From positions 12,543,570 through 12,607,569 of the forward strand of contig CM022301.1 in assembly GCA_011799875.1 (NCBI GenBank): a DNA stretch of 64,000 nucleotides. Direction: 5' to 3'. The position numbers and the translations under genes were made by a program. Each line of letters opens with the position of its first letter. Within the stretch, counting starts at the first letter, position 1. This document shows, piece after piece, positions 12,727 through 25,028 of the stretch. A model generated the notes under the pieces. The model did not search any database and was not told where the DNA came from. It worked only from the letters and a program-made list of their open reading frames with translations. This DNA comes from Thinopyrum elongatum. Lineage: Eukaryota; Streptophyta; Magnoliopsida; Poales; Poaceae.

Positions 12727-15387
12727 AAACTCCATGCTGATGGACTTTTGGAATCACTTGATTATGAATCATTTGGAACATGTGAACCATGCTTCATGGG
12801 CAAGATGACTAAAACCCCATTTTCCGACACAATGGAGCGGGCAAGTGACTTGTTGGAAATAATACATACCGATGTATGCGGTCCGATGAGTGTTGAAGCA
12901 CGCGGTGGATATCGTTATGTTCTTACCTTCACTGATGATTTGAGTAGATATGGGTATTTTTACTTAATGAAGCACAAGTCTAAAACATTTGAAAAGTTCA
13001 AGGAGTTTCAGAGTGAAGTAGAGAATCATCGTAACAAGAAAATAAAATTTCTATGATCTGATCATGGAGGAGAATATTTGAGTTACGAGTTTGGAGCACA
13101 TTTAAGACAATGTGGAATTGTTTCACAGCTCACGTCACCTGGAACACCATAGCGTAATGGTGTATCCGAACATCGTAATCGTACTTTATTGGATATGGTA
13201 CGTTCTATGATGTCTCTTACCGATTTGCCACTATTGTTTTGGGGTTATGCATTAGAGACAGCCGCATTCACTTTAAATAGGGCACCGTCTAAATCCGTTG
13301 AGATGACATCATATGAGGTATGGTTTGGCAAGAAACCTAAGCTGTCGTTTCTTAAAGTTTGGGGACGCGATGCTTATGTCAAGAGGCTTCAGCCTGATAA
13401 GCTCGAACCCAAAGCGGAGAAGTGCGTCTTCATAGGATACCCTAAGGAGACCATTGGGTATGCCTTCTATCACAGATCCGAGGGCAAGATCTTTATTGCC
13501 AAGAATGGGTCCTTTCTAGAGTAGGACTTTCTCTCAAAAGAAGTGAGTGGGAGGAAAGTAAAACTTGATGAGGTAATCATACCTTCTCTCGAATTGGAAA
13601 GTAGCACATCAGAGAAAGTTGTTCCCGTGATGCCTACACCAACTGGAGAGGAAGCTAATGATGATGATCATGAAACTTCAGATCAAGTTACTACTGAACT
13701 TCGTAGGTCGACCAGGACACGCTCCACACTAGAGTGCTATGGTAATCCTGTTCTGGAAGTCATGTTGTTAGACAACGGCGAACCTACGAACTATGAAGAA
13801 GCAATGATGAGCCCGGATTCCGACAAATGGCTTGAGGCCATGAAATCCGAGATAGGATTCATGTTTGAAAACAAAGTATGGACTTTGGTGGACTTGCCCG
13901 ATGACCGGCATGCCATTGAGAATAAATGGATCTTTATGAAGAAGACAGACGCTGATCGTAATGTCATCGTCTATAAAGCTCGACTTGTCGCAAAGGGTTT
14001 CCGACAAGTTCAAGGGGTTGACTATGATGAGACTTTCTCACCCGTAGCGATGCTTAAGTCTGTTAGAATTTTGTTAGCAATTGCTGCATTTTATGATTAT
14101 GAAATCTGGCAGATGGATGTCAAAACAGCGTTCCTTAATGGGTTTCTTAAGGAAGAGTTGTATATGATGCAACCTGAAGGTTTTGTCGATCCTAAGGGTG
14201 CTGACAAAGTATGCAAGCTCCAGCGATCCATCTATGGACTGGTGCAAGCATCTCGGAATTGGAATATACGCTTTGATGAGGTGATCAAAGCTTTTGGTTT
14301 TATACAAACTTACGGAGAAGCTTGTATTTACAAGAAAGTGAGTGGGATCTCTGTAGCATTTCTAATACTATATGTGGATGACATATTATTGATTGAAAAT
14401 GATATATAATTTCTGGAAAGCATAAAGGGTTATTTGAACAAGAGTTTTCCAATGAAAGACCTGGGTGAAGCTACTTACATGTTGTGCATCAAGATCTATA
14501 GTGATAGATCGAGACGCTTGATAGGACTTTCACAAAGCACATACCTTGACAAGATTTTGAAGAATTTCAAAATGGACCAGTCGAAGAAGGGGTTCTTGCC
14601 TGTATTGCAAGGTGTGAAGTTGAGTTAGACTCAAAGCCCGACCACGATAGAAGAAAGAGAAAGGATGAAGGTCATCCCCTATGCCTCAGCCATAGGCTCT
14701 ATAATGTATGCCATGTTGTGTACCAGAACTGATGTGTGCCTTGCCATAAGTCTGGCAGGGAGGTACCAAAGTAATCCAGGAGTGGATCACTGGACAGTGG
14801 TCAAAAACATCCTTAAGTACCTAAAGAGGACTAAGTACATGTTTCTCATTTATGGAGGTGACGAAGAGCTCGTCATAAAGGGTTAGGTTGATGCTAGCTT
14901 TGACATTGATACGGATGACTCAAATTCACAAACCATATACATATTTACTTTGAATGGAGGAGCGGTCAGTTGGTGCAGTTCCAAGCAAAGTGTCGTAGCG
15001 GGATCTACATGTGAAGCGGAATATATAGCTGCTTCAGAAGTAGCACAAGAAGGAGTCTAGATGAAGGAGTTCATATCCGATCTGGGAGTTGTGCCTAGTG
15101 CATTGGATCCAAAGACAATCTTTTGTGACAACACTGGTGCAATTGCTATTGCCAAGGAACCCAGGTTTCACAAGAAGACCAAGCACATCAAGCGCCGCTT
15201 CAACTCCATTCGTGATTACATTAAGGATGGAGACATAGAACTTTGTAAAGTACATACGGATCTGAATGTGGTAGACCCGTTGACTAAACCTCTTCCACGA
15301 GCAAAACATGATCAGCACCAGGACTCCATGGGTGTTAGATTCATTACAATGTAAAATAGATTATTGACTCTAGTGCAAGTGGGAGAC
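12727..15387 (+). pseudogene. Angela/BARE-type Copia integrase, reverse transcriptase and RNase H (3' part, stop-riddled)
   Basis: Continuation of the Copia polyprotein. The integrase zinc finger ends at CEPCFMGK (near 12786). The catalytic core shows TDVCGPM, FTDDLSRYGY, SDHGGEY and NGVSEH. The RT shows YKARLVAKGFRQVQGVDY, WQMDVKTAFLNG and the catalytic YVDDILL (near 14371). RNase H follows, with the CDNTGAIAIAKEPRFH region and a KVHTDLNVVDPLTKPL end, closing with a TAA after 15351. The whole stretch stays in one frame from 12732 to 15354. It is broken only by stops at 13054, 13150, 13522, 14407, 14626, 14884 and 15058. The purine tract AAGTGGGAGAC follows, then the LTR at 15388. Confidence 0.95.
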
Positions 15388-15744
15388 TGTTGGAAATATG
15401 CCCTAGAGGCAATAATAAAATGGTTATTATCATATTTCCCGTTCATGATAAATGTTTATTATTCATGCTAGAATTGTATTGATCGGAAACTTAAATACAT
15501 GTGTGAATACATAAACTACACCGTGTCCCTAGTAAACCTCTACTAGACTAGCTTGTTGATTGAAGATGGTTATGGTTTCCTAACCATAGACATGAGTTGT
15601 CATTTGATAATGGGGTCACATCATTAGGAGAATGATGTGATGGACAAGACCCAACCATAAGCTTAGCATAAGATCGTATCACTTAGTTTATTTGCTATAG
15701 CTTTCTTCATGTCAAGTATCTGTTCCTTCGACCATGAGATCATG
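15388..15744 (+). repeat. 3' LTR of the Copia element, first part
   Basis: Begins TGTTGGAAATATGCCCTAG directly after the polypurine tract, the standard start of BARE/Angela LTRs. It is interrupted after TCATG (15740-15744) by element A and resumes at 28456. Confidence 0.95.
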
Positions 15745-16958
15745 TGTGACACCCCCGACTCGACCGTGCACTAATCATACACGCAAATGCACACGATCAA
15801 GATCAGAGACTCACGGGAAGATATCACAACACAACTCTAGACACAAAATAAAATAAAATAAGCTTATATTACAAGCCAGGGGCCACGAGGGCTCAAATAC
15901 ATAAGCTCGAACACAAAAGTTAGCGGAAGCAACAATATCTGAGTACAGACACAAAGTTAAACAAGTTTGCCTTAAGAAGGCTGAGCAAAGCAACGACATC
16001 TAGATCGAAAAGGCACAGGCCTCCTGCCAGGGAGCCTCCGAACTGCTCCTGGTCGTCGGTCTCCACGTAGAAGTAAGCTCCGCCGGTGAAGTGGTAGTCA
16101 TCGGTGGGGTCGGCTATCTCATGGGCTCCGTCATCTGAACACAGCAACCGGGTAGAAGGGAAAAGGGTAGCAAAGCAACCATGAGTACTCATCCAAAGTA
16201 CTCGCAAGACTTATATCAGAACTATTCTATGTATGCATCATTATCAAATGAGGGGGCTGTATCTGTGGACTAGACTGCAGAATGCCAGAACAGGGGGAAG
16301 GCCTAGCCTATCGAAGACTAGCATCTTGAAGCATCTTGCAGCATTTAGAAGAGTACATAATAGCATTTTATTATTAGCAAGCGTGTTGTAGCATTAACGC
16401 CTAGAGATTCTTCCTCGACTCCCTGCGAGAAAGCAATCCCGGAGCCAACATTTATTAATTATCACAAGTATCCAGTTCTAGTTGTAGTAGATCAGGATAC
16501 AACTCCCAGCGTCCGTTACCGTGGACACGGCTATTCGAATAGATATATCTTCCCTGCAGGGGTGCACCACCTTACCCAACACGCTCGATTAACTCTGGAC
16601 GGACACACTTTTATCGGGTCATGCCCGGCCTCGGATAATCAACACGACATAGTCCTACCTAGGCTCCGCAGAGAGGTCCCTGCCGGTCTAGTTCCCAAGT
16701 GTGAAGGGGTCATGGGCCAATCATCCTAAGCACTCCAGGTCATTGTGTCATGGATCGGAGTCCAAGCACCACCTCCGTCCTGGATGGCCTTGTCCCAACT
16801 GGCTGACAATGCTGAATTGGACATCTGACAAAGCTTTCAGAAGAATCGTACGACGCCAACGGTCCCATAAACCATTATCCCGCATGGTGGTTAGTGCGTA
16901 TAGGCCAGTGTCCAACTCAGATCAAATACCCAAATTCGTTAGTGTGTTGGGAGCTTGC

Positions 16959-18607
16959 TGATGTCTACTATGCAACCTTCTTCTTGTAGACGTTGTTGGG
17001 CCTCCAAGTGCAGAGGTTTGTAGAACAGTAGCAAATTTCCCTCAAGTGGATGACCTAAGGTTTATCAATCCGTGGGAGGCGTAGGATGAAGATGGTCTCT
17101 CTCAAACAACCCTGCAACCAAATAACAAAGAGTCTCTTGTGTGCCCAACACACCCAATACAATGGTAAATTGTATAGGTGCACTAGTTCGGCGAAGAGAT
17201 GGTGATACAAGTGTAGTATGGATAGTAGATATAGGTTTTTGTAATCTGAAAATATAAAAACAGCAAGGTAACTAATAATAAAAGTGAGCACAAACGGTAT
17301 TGCAATGCTTAGAAACAAGGCCTAGGGTTCATACTTTCACTAGTGCAAGTTCTCTCAACAATGATAACATAATTGGATCATATAACAATCCCTCAACGTG
17401 CAACAAAGAGTCACTCCAAAGTCACTAATAGCGGAGAACAAACGAAGAGATTATTGTAGGGTATGAAACCACCTCAAAGTTATTCTTTCTGATCGATCTA
17501 TTGGGCTATTCCTATAAGTGTCACAAACAGCCCTAGAGTTCGTACTAAAATAACACCTTAAGATACACATCAACCAAAACCCTAATGTCACCTAGATACT
17601 CCAATGTCACCACGAGTACCCATGGGATTGATTATACGATATGCATCACACAATCTCAGATTCATCATGTTCAATCCAACACAAAGAACTTCAAAGAGTG
17701 CCCCAAAGTTTCTACCGGAGAGTTAAGACGAAAACGTGTGGCAACCCCTATGCATAGATTCCCAAGGTCACGAAACCCGCAAGTTGATCACCAAAACATA
17801 CATCAAGTGGATCACGTGAATATCCCATTGTCACCACAGATATCCATATGCAAGACATACATCAAGTGCTCTCAAATCCTTAAAGACTCAATCTAATAAG
17901 ATAACTTCAAAGGGAAAACTCAATTCATTACAAGAAGGTAGAGGGGGAGAAACATCATAGGATCCAACTATAATAGCAAAGCTCACGGTACATCAAGATC
18001 ATGACATCTCAAGAACACGAGAGAGAGATCAAACACACAGCTACTGGTACGTACCCTCGCCCCGAGGGTGAACTACTCCCTCATCGTCATGAAGACCGCC
18101 GGGATGATGAAGGTGGCCACCGGTGATGGTTTCCCCCTCCGGCAGGGTGCCGAAACGGGCTCCCGATTGGTTTTTGGTGGCTATAGAGGCTTGCGGCGGC
18201 GGAACTCCCGATCTAGGTTTCTTTCTGGGGGTTTCTGTATTTATAGGAATTTATGGTGGTGGAATTACGTCAGGGAGTCCACGAGGTAGCCACAAGCCAT
18301 GGGTACGCGCCCCCCTGTGGCTTGTGGTGTCCTCGTGGCTCTTCTGGCGTTCCTCCAAAGCTTCGAGGGTCTCTTTTGGTCCATAAAAAATCACCGTAAA
18401 GTTTTATTCCGTTTGGACTCCGTTTGATATTCCTATCTGAAAAAGGTCAAAAACAAGGAAAAAACAGAAACTGGCACTGGGCTCTAGGTTAATAGGTTAG
18501 TCCCAAAAATAATATAAAATAGCATATAAATGCATATAAAACATCCAAGATAGATAATATAATAGCATGGAACAAACAAAAATTATAGATACGTTGGAGA
18601 CGTATCA
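16959..18607 (-). repeat. 3' LTR of the 16959-25927 element
   Basis: 1649 bp, TGATGTCTAC...GACGTATCA, followed by the purine-rich (minus strand) tract at 18609-18622. Confidence 0.93.
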
Positions 18608-21600
18608 AGCATCCCCAAGCTTAATTCCTGCTCGTCCTCGAGTAGGTAAATGATAAAAACAGAATTTTTGATGTGGAATGCTAGCAAGTGCACAAGTTTG
18701 ATCAATGATAATTCCAATCACTTTTTCTAGCATCAATATAAACCATAAACAGTAGCTCATCTCATAAAACTTCTCATGATTAAGTAACAAGCTATTCACA
18801 TGTTAAAGTATAGACCAGAAAGTTTCTTGAAAACTAACAAACCATGTTCTTAATCATTAAACAATTGCAATTCATCTTATTTTCAGGAAGGTTCTATGTA
18901 AGAGCTTTGATTTAGCAAATTTCACATACTCAACTATCATATAGTCTTCCATGATTGTTTACACTCAAAGCATATTTTTAGAACAAATAGCATCCATCGA
19001 ACACAGAGAAAGATAGGGGCTTAATGTTTCGCCTCCCAACTTATTTATCATATAGATAATTGTCAATAGTAATAATTCATAATCAAATATATTTGTATGG
19101 ATATATATGTCTGGATCATTCCCCAACACATGACGCTTGCCAAGAGAAAAGGCGAAATATAGGAAGTGATGAAGATCACCATGACTCTTGCATAAAGGTA
19201 AGTAACAGAAAGTAAAAGATAGGCCCTTCGTAGAGGGAAGCAGAGGTTGTCATGCACTTTTTGTATTTCCCTTTGTGATAGCAAACTTTATTATGCAATC
19301 CGTCGCTTTTATTTCTTTACCATCACAAGTTCGTACAACGCTTATTTTCCCTTACAATGGTTGGATGCGTAATCTCTTAATGCAACAGAATGTCACTTTA
19401 TATTGCCGCTTGTGATAAATAACTTTATTATGCAGTCTGTCGCTTTTATGTCTTCCTTATCACAAGTTCGTATAAAGTTTATTTTCCTCACACTAATAGA
19501 TCATACATGTTTAGAGAGCAATTTTTATTGCTTGCACCGATGACAACTTACTTGAAGGATCTTACTCAATCCATAGGTAGGTATAGTGGACTCTCATGGC
19601 AAAACTGGGCTGAGGGTGTTTGGATGCACAAGTAGTATTTCTACTTGGTGCGGAAGTTTTGGCTAGTATGAGGTGGAAGCAAGCACCACATGTTGGAGGA
19701 TCCATAACAATATAACTTCTATATAAATATACCCAAACATAACTCATTACGTTGTCTTCCTTGTCCAACTTCAACTAATTTGCTCAACTTTGAAAATAAT
19801 TAATGGGTTCACAATCATAGAAGATGTCCAAGATAGTATATTTATATGTGGAATCTCTTTTCCTTCAATATTCTTTCATGAATTGTTCAAGTGACCAATG
19901 CGGTGTTTGCTAACTTTCAATAAATTTTACCACCTATACTTATTGTGTGTGAAGTCATTACTCCCCATGGGATAAGTATATGAAGCATATTTAATTTCAT
20001 ATTTATGATATTCAATTCATTCAACCATTTACTCATAGGATATAAGTGAAGCACGAGAGTGAATGACAAACTACTCCAAAAAGATATAAGTGAAGATCAA
20101 TGAGTAGTTGAATAATTAAACAACTATGTGAAGACTCTCTCATCTAAGAATTTCAGATCTTAAGTACTTTATTCAAACAGCAAAATAAAATGACATTCTA
20201 AGGATAGCACATATCATGTGAAGAAGCAAAAACTTAGGTTCAACCGATACTAACCGAACATTGTTGAAGAAGAAAGGTGGGATGCCAACCGGGGCATCCC
20301 CAAGCTTAGATGCTTGAGACTTCTTGAAATATTAATTAGGGATGCCTTGGGCATCCCCAAGCTTGAGCTTTTGTGTCTCCTTAATTCCTCTCATATCATG
20401 GTTTTCCTAAATCTCAAAAACTTCATCCACACAAAACTCAAAAAGAACTCGTGAGATAGGTTAGTATAAATCAATGCAAAACCTTATCATTCTCTACTGT
20501 AGAAAATCACTAAAATTATTATTTGACATTGCATACTAAATGCCTCTCCATATTTAATACTTCCATCCTCAAATAGAATAATTAAACAAGCCAACATATG
20601 CAAACAATGCAAACATAACAGCAATCTGCCTAAACAGAACAGTCTGTAAAGAATGCAGCAAGATCCATACTTAATTAACTCCAAAAATTATGAAAATTTA
20701 CCACACTGTAGATAATTTATAAGATCATGCTGTGTCCAAATTTCAAGATTTTATGACATACTGAATATTCTAGGTAATTTTTGTACTAACAGCAAACTTT
20801 CTGTTTTGAAACAGCAACTCATATACTTGCAAATTGAGCATGGTGAAGGCTACCCTTGACACTTTTATTGAAATAAAAGATGCAAAACATTAATATAAAT
20901 AACATCAAGAAAATCCTAACAAAATGACACTCCAAGCAAAACACATATCATGTGGTGAATAAAAATATAGCCTCAAGTAAATTTACCGATGGATTGAAGA
21001 CGAAAGAGACGATGCCTTCCGGGGCATCCCCAAGCTTAGGCCCTTGGTTGTCCTTGAATATTACCTTGCGGTGCCTTGGGAATCCCCAAGCTTAGGCTCT
21101 TGCCACTCCTTATTCCATAGTCCATCAAATCTTTACCCAAAACTTGAAAACTTCACAACATAAAACTTAACAGAACTTCGTGAGATGGGTTAGTATGATA
21201 AAGAGCAAATCATTCACTTGGGTACTGTCAAAGATAAGATTCATAATTGTTCTCAAACAATGCCTACTGTAACTTATCATTTCCACAATTTATATCACTT
21301 AATATAATCTATGGAAACACTAAAACAAGCAAACTATGCATTGAAAACGGAATCTGTCAAAAACAGAACATTCTGTAATGATCTGAACAATCACCATACT
21401 TCTGCAACTCCAAAATTTCTAAAAAATTAGGAAAATCTAGGAAATTTGTATATAAATCTTGTGTAAAATTTTTAGAAGCTTTTGACGCTCCAGTGATTTA
21501 TGGTAATTCCAGAACTGGGCGCAAAAGTTTCTGTTTTTGCACAGAATCAAGGCAGCTATCAACCACACTATCCCAAAGGCTTTACTTGGCACTTTATTGA

Positions 21601-21999
21601 AACAAAAGCTATAAAACATGATTACTACAGTTGATTAATCATGTGAACACATAAAAACAGTAGGTATAAATATTGGGTTGTCTCCCAACAAGCGCTTTTC
21701 TTTAATGCCTTTCAAGCTAGGCATGATGATTTCAATGATGCTCACATAAAAGATAAGAATTGAAACATAACGGGAGCATCAAGAAGCATATGACTAGCAC
21801 ATTTAAGTCTAACCCACTTCCTATGCAAATGGATTTTGTGAGCAAACAATTTATGGGAACAAGAATCAACTAGCATAGGAAGGTAAAACAAGCATAACTT
21901 CAAAACTTTCAACACATAGAGAGGAAACTTGATATTATTGCAATTCCTACAAGCATATATTCCTCCCTCATAATAATTTTCAGTAGCATCATGAATGAA
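18608..21999 (-). other. Interior of the 16959-25927 element, no gene recognised
   Basis: AT-rich and without a supportable coding frame. The polypurine-like motif AAGCTTGGGGATGC (minus strand) occurs at 18609, at 20293 and 20350, and at 21021 and 21078. The two pairs lie in blocks (about 20200-20460 and 20935-21200) that resemble each other and 9205-9420, which suggests an internal duplication of about 0.7 kb. Confidence 0.7.
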
Positions 22000-22584
22000 T
22001 TAAACAATATAACTATCACATAAAGCATTCTTTTCATGATCCACATGCATAATTTTTTTATTACTCTCCACATAAGCAAATTTATTCTCATCAATAGTAG
22101 TGGGAGCAAACTCAACAAAATAACTATCATGTGAGGCATAATCCAATTGAAAATTAAAATCATGATGACAAGTTTCATGGTTATCATTATTCTTTATAGC
22201 ATACATGTCATCACAATAATCATCATAAATAGGAGGCATGCTTTCATCATAATAAATTTTCTCATCAAAACTTGGGGGACTAAACATATCATCTTCATCA
22301 AACATAGCATCCCCAAGCTTGTAGTTTTGCATATCATTAGCATCATGGATATTCAAAGAATTCATACTAACAACATTGCAATCATGCTCATCATTCAAAT
22401 ATTTAGTGCCAAACATTTTAATAACTTCTTCTTCTAACACTTGAGCACAATTTTTCTTTCCATCATTTTCACGAAAGACATTATAAAGATGAAGTATATG
22501 AGGCAACCTCAATTCTATTTTTTGTAGTTTTCTTTTATAGACTAAACTAGTGATAAAACAAGAAACTAAAAGATTCGATTGCAA
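22000..22584 (-). CDS. Unrecognised acidic ORF of the non-autonomous LTR element
   Basis: 194 codons, open throughout, ending about 30 bases from the primer site, so it occupies the gag position. I do not recognise it. It is rich in Asp, Glu, Tyr, His and Met (stretches such as FDEDDMF, YYDESMPPIYDDYCDDMY and HHDFNFQLDY), with a more basic N-terminal third (YKRKLQKIELRLPHILHLY). There is no zinc knuckle, protease triad or clear membrane segment. It may be the last exon or remnant of a longer element protein. The start is uncertain, and the composition-biased codons weaken the case for a real protein. Confidence 0.4.
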   Translation of the reverse strand: MQSNLLVSCFITSLVYKRKLQKIELRLPHILHLYNVFRENDGKKNCAQVLEEEVIKMFGTKYLNDEHDCNVVSMNSLNIHDANDMQNYKLGDAMFDEDDMFSPPSFDEKIYYDESMPPIYDDYCDDMYAIKNNDNHETCHHDFNFQLDYASHDSYFVEFAPTTIDENKFAYVESNKKIMHVDHEKNALCDSYIV

Positions 22585-22614
22585 GATCTAAAGATATACC
22601 TTCAAGCACTCACC

Positions 22615-22632
22615 TCCCCGGCAACGGCGCCA
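22615..22632 (-). other. Primer binding site of the 16959-25927 element
   Basis: Minus strand TGGCGCCGTTGCCGGGGA, the standard Athila-type (tRNA-Asp) primer site, 10 bases inside the LTR at 22643. Confidence 0.85.
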
Positions 22633-23417
22633 GAAAAGAGCTTGATGTCTACTACGCAACCTTCTTCTTGTAGACGTTGTTGGGCCTCCAAGTGCAGAGG
22701 TTTGTAGGACAGTAGCAAATTTACCTCAAGTGGATGACCTAAGGTTTATCAATCCGTGGGAGACGTAGGATGAAGATGGTCTCTCTCAAACAACCCTGCA
22801 ACCAAATAACAAAGAGTCTCTTGTGTCCCCAACACACCCAATACAATGGTAAATTGTATAGGTGCACTAGTTCGGCGAAGAGATGGTGATACAAGTGTAG
22901 TATGGATAGTAGATATAGGTTTTTGTAATCTGAAAATATTCAAACAGCAAGGTAACTAATAATAAAAGTGAGCACAAATGGTATTGCAATGCTTAGAAAC
23001 AAGGCCTAGGGTTCATACTTTCACTAGTGCAAGTTCTCTCAACAATGATAACATAATTGGATCATATAATAATCCCTCAACGTGCAACAAAGAGTCACTC
23101 CAAAGTCACTAATAGCGGAGAACAAACGAAGAGATTATTGTAGGGTACGAAACCACCTCAAAGTTATTCTTTCTGATCGATCTATTGGGCTATTCCTATA
23201 AGTGTCACAAACAGCCCTAGAGTTTGTACTAAAATAACACCTTAAGATACACATCAACCAAAACCCTAATGTCACCTAGATACTCCAATGTCACCACGAG
23301 TACCCACGGGCTTGATTATACGATATGCATCACACAATCTCAGATTCATCATGTTCAATCCAACACAAAGAACTTCAAAGAGTGCCCTAAAGTTTCTACC
23401 GAAGAGTTAAGACGAAA

Positions 23418-25028
23418 CACTACTAGGAAAAGGGCTATAGCTAATACGGACATTAATGGCGCACCATGTATGTGGTGCGCCACTGCTATACGGGTGCGCC
23501 ATTAGTGTCCTCATTACTAATGGCGCACCAGACACAAGGTGCGCCATTACTAGCAATTTTTTTTATTTCTCCAAAACTATTAATGGCGCACCAGGGCACA
23601 GTGCGCCATTAATAGTTTTAACTAGTAATGGCGCACCACAAACTATGTGCGCCACTACTAACAAAATTTTTTTTACTTTTTTTTTCAAAACTAGTAATGG
23701 CGCACCTGGGTACAGTGCGCCATTACTAGTTTACTAGTTCAAACTAGTACTGGCGCACCACAACCACGGTGCGCCACTACTAACAATTTTTTTTTTTGCA
23801 AAACTAGTAATGGCGCACCACGTAACAGGTGCGCCATTAGTAACCAGGGTTACTAATGGCGCATTGGAAAAGTGGTGCGCCATTACTAACTTTCTGAGTC
23901 TTACAAAAAATTGACCAAATGCCCCCCCCCCCCCGTGGACCGCCTTTTCAGTTAAAAAAATAATAAAAGAAAATGATAAAAATGTCAAAAAATAAAAGAA
24001 AATAAGATTCACATGTGATATGTGGTCTAGTTGTTAGCAAAATTTACAAACATGAATTTTCGACTTTTTTGCAAAATCTCTCGAGAATTTGTAAAATGGG
24101 CATAACTTTTGCATACGAACTCCGATGAAAAAGTTTTTTATATGAAAAATCATCTACTCGAAAAGTTACATCCGAATTCAACCGGGGGGAACCCCGTTGA
24201 ACATTTTCAGAATCCCCAAAAACCTAACAGAACGAAAGATACGGGGCTTTTAAGATCTAGAGGGGGGAAAATGGAAAAAAATTCAAACTTACTAGTGGCG
24301 CACCATTTGCTAGGTGAGCCACTAGTAACAGAAAAAAAATTGGTTTCGAAATTTTTTTTTGGATTTTTTTTTCAAAATTTGATACATAATATGACCGGGA
24401 AGTTTGAAATATTTTTTCAAAATTTCATCACACTCATGAACATGAACAAAGTCCTAGACATCAACAAGGTTTAATAGGATTGATATGATAGATATATCAA
24501 CAAGTGCTTGTTAAGTGAGGTGGTGTTGGGGTTGGATAGAACTGCGAAGTTAAGCATGCTCGGGCTGGAGTAGTGTGAGGATGGGTGACCTTCCGGGAAG
24601 TTTGACCACTTAGTGCGATTTGACTTGAGATTAAGCATATTGACCCGAGATTAAGCCATAGTGACCCGAGATTAAGAAAAAAAACGAAAGAAAAATTTGA
24701 AAAAAAAAATTTGAAAAAAAATTGTTAGTAATGGCGCACTTCTATGTGGTGCGCCATTACTAAGTCAGAAAAAAAATTTGAAATTTTTTTTTGAAAAAAT
24801 TTTGAAAAAAAATTGTTAGTAATGGCGCACTTCTATGTGGTGCACCATTACTAAGTCAGATATTAATGGCGCACTGCCAGGTGCGCCACTATTATCTTGT
24901 ATACTAATGGCGCACCAGGGGTGCGCCATTAGTATTTGTTACTAGTGGCGTGATGATAGTGGCGCACCTGTAGTGCGCCATTAATGGCCAAAACAGGTGC
25001 GCCACTAATTAGCCTTTTCCTAGTAGTG
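23418..25028 (-). mobile_element. Non-autonomous CACTA transposon, 1.6 kb
   Basis: Bounded by CACTACTAGGAAAAGG and its reverse complement, with a 3-bp AAA duplication. Both ends carry many copies of the TGGCGCACC / GGTGCGCCA subterminal motif. The left end matches the right end of the 11.6-kb element at 48768-60368, and the right end matches its left end, so it is the same family in opposite orientation. It has no transposase. The middle (about 23900-24720) is not found in the large copy and includes a 5S-rRNA-like segment. Confidence 0.95.
24538..24603 (+). pseudogene. 5S rRNA-derived segment inside the small CACTA
   Basis: About 66 bases follow the 3' half of plant 5S rRNA. The visible blocks are GAACT-CG-AGTTAAGC, TGCTCGGGC, AGAGTAGT-like (ggagtagtg) and AGGATGGGTGACC followed by a CCGGGAAGT stretch. 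These blocks cover the internal RNA polymerase III control region (A box to C box). The first ~50 bases of 5S rRNA are missing, so this is not a functional rRNA gene. Repeats of GACCCGAGATTAAG follow at 24630-24680. Confidence 0.8.

Noticed and set aside
24538..24603. A functional 5S rRNA gene
   Set aside because: Only the 3' half is present; the first ~50 bases are missing and the fragment lies inside a transposon.
23500..24900. CRISPR-like array of TGGCGCACC repeats with spacers
   Set aside because: Repeats are short, palindromic, irregularly spaced and lie at CACTA ends in a plant genome; they are transposon subterminal repeats.
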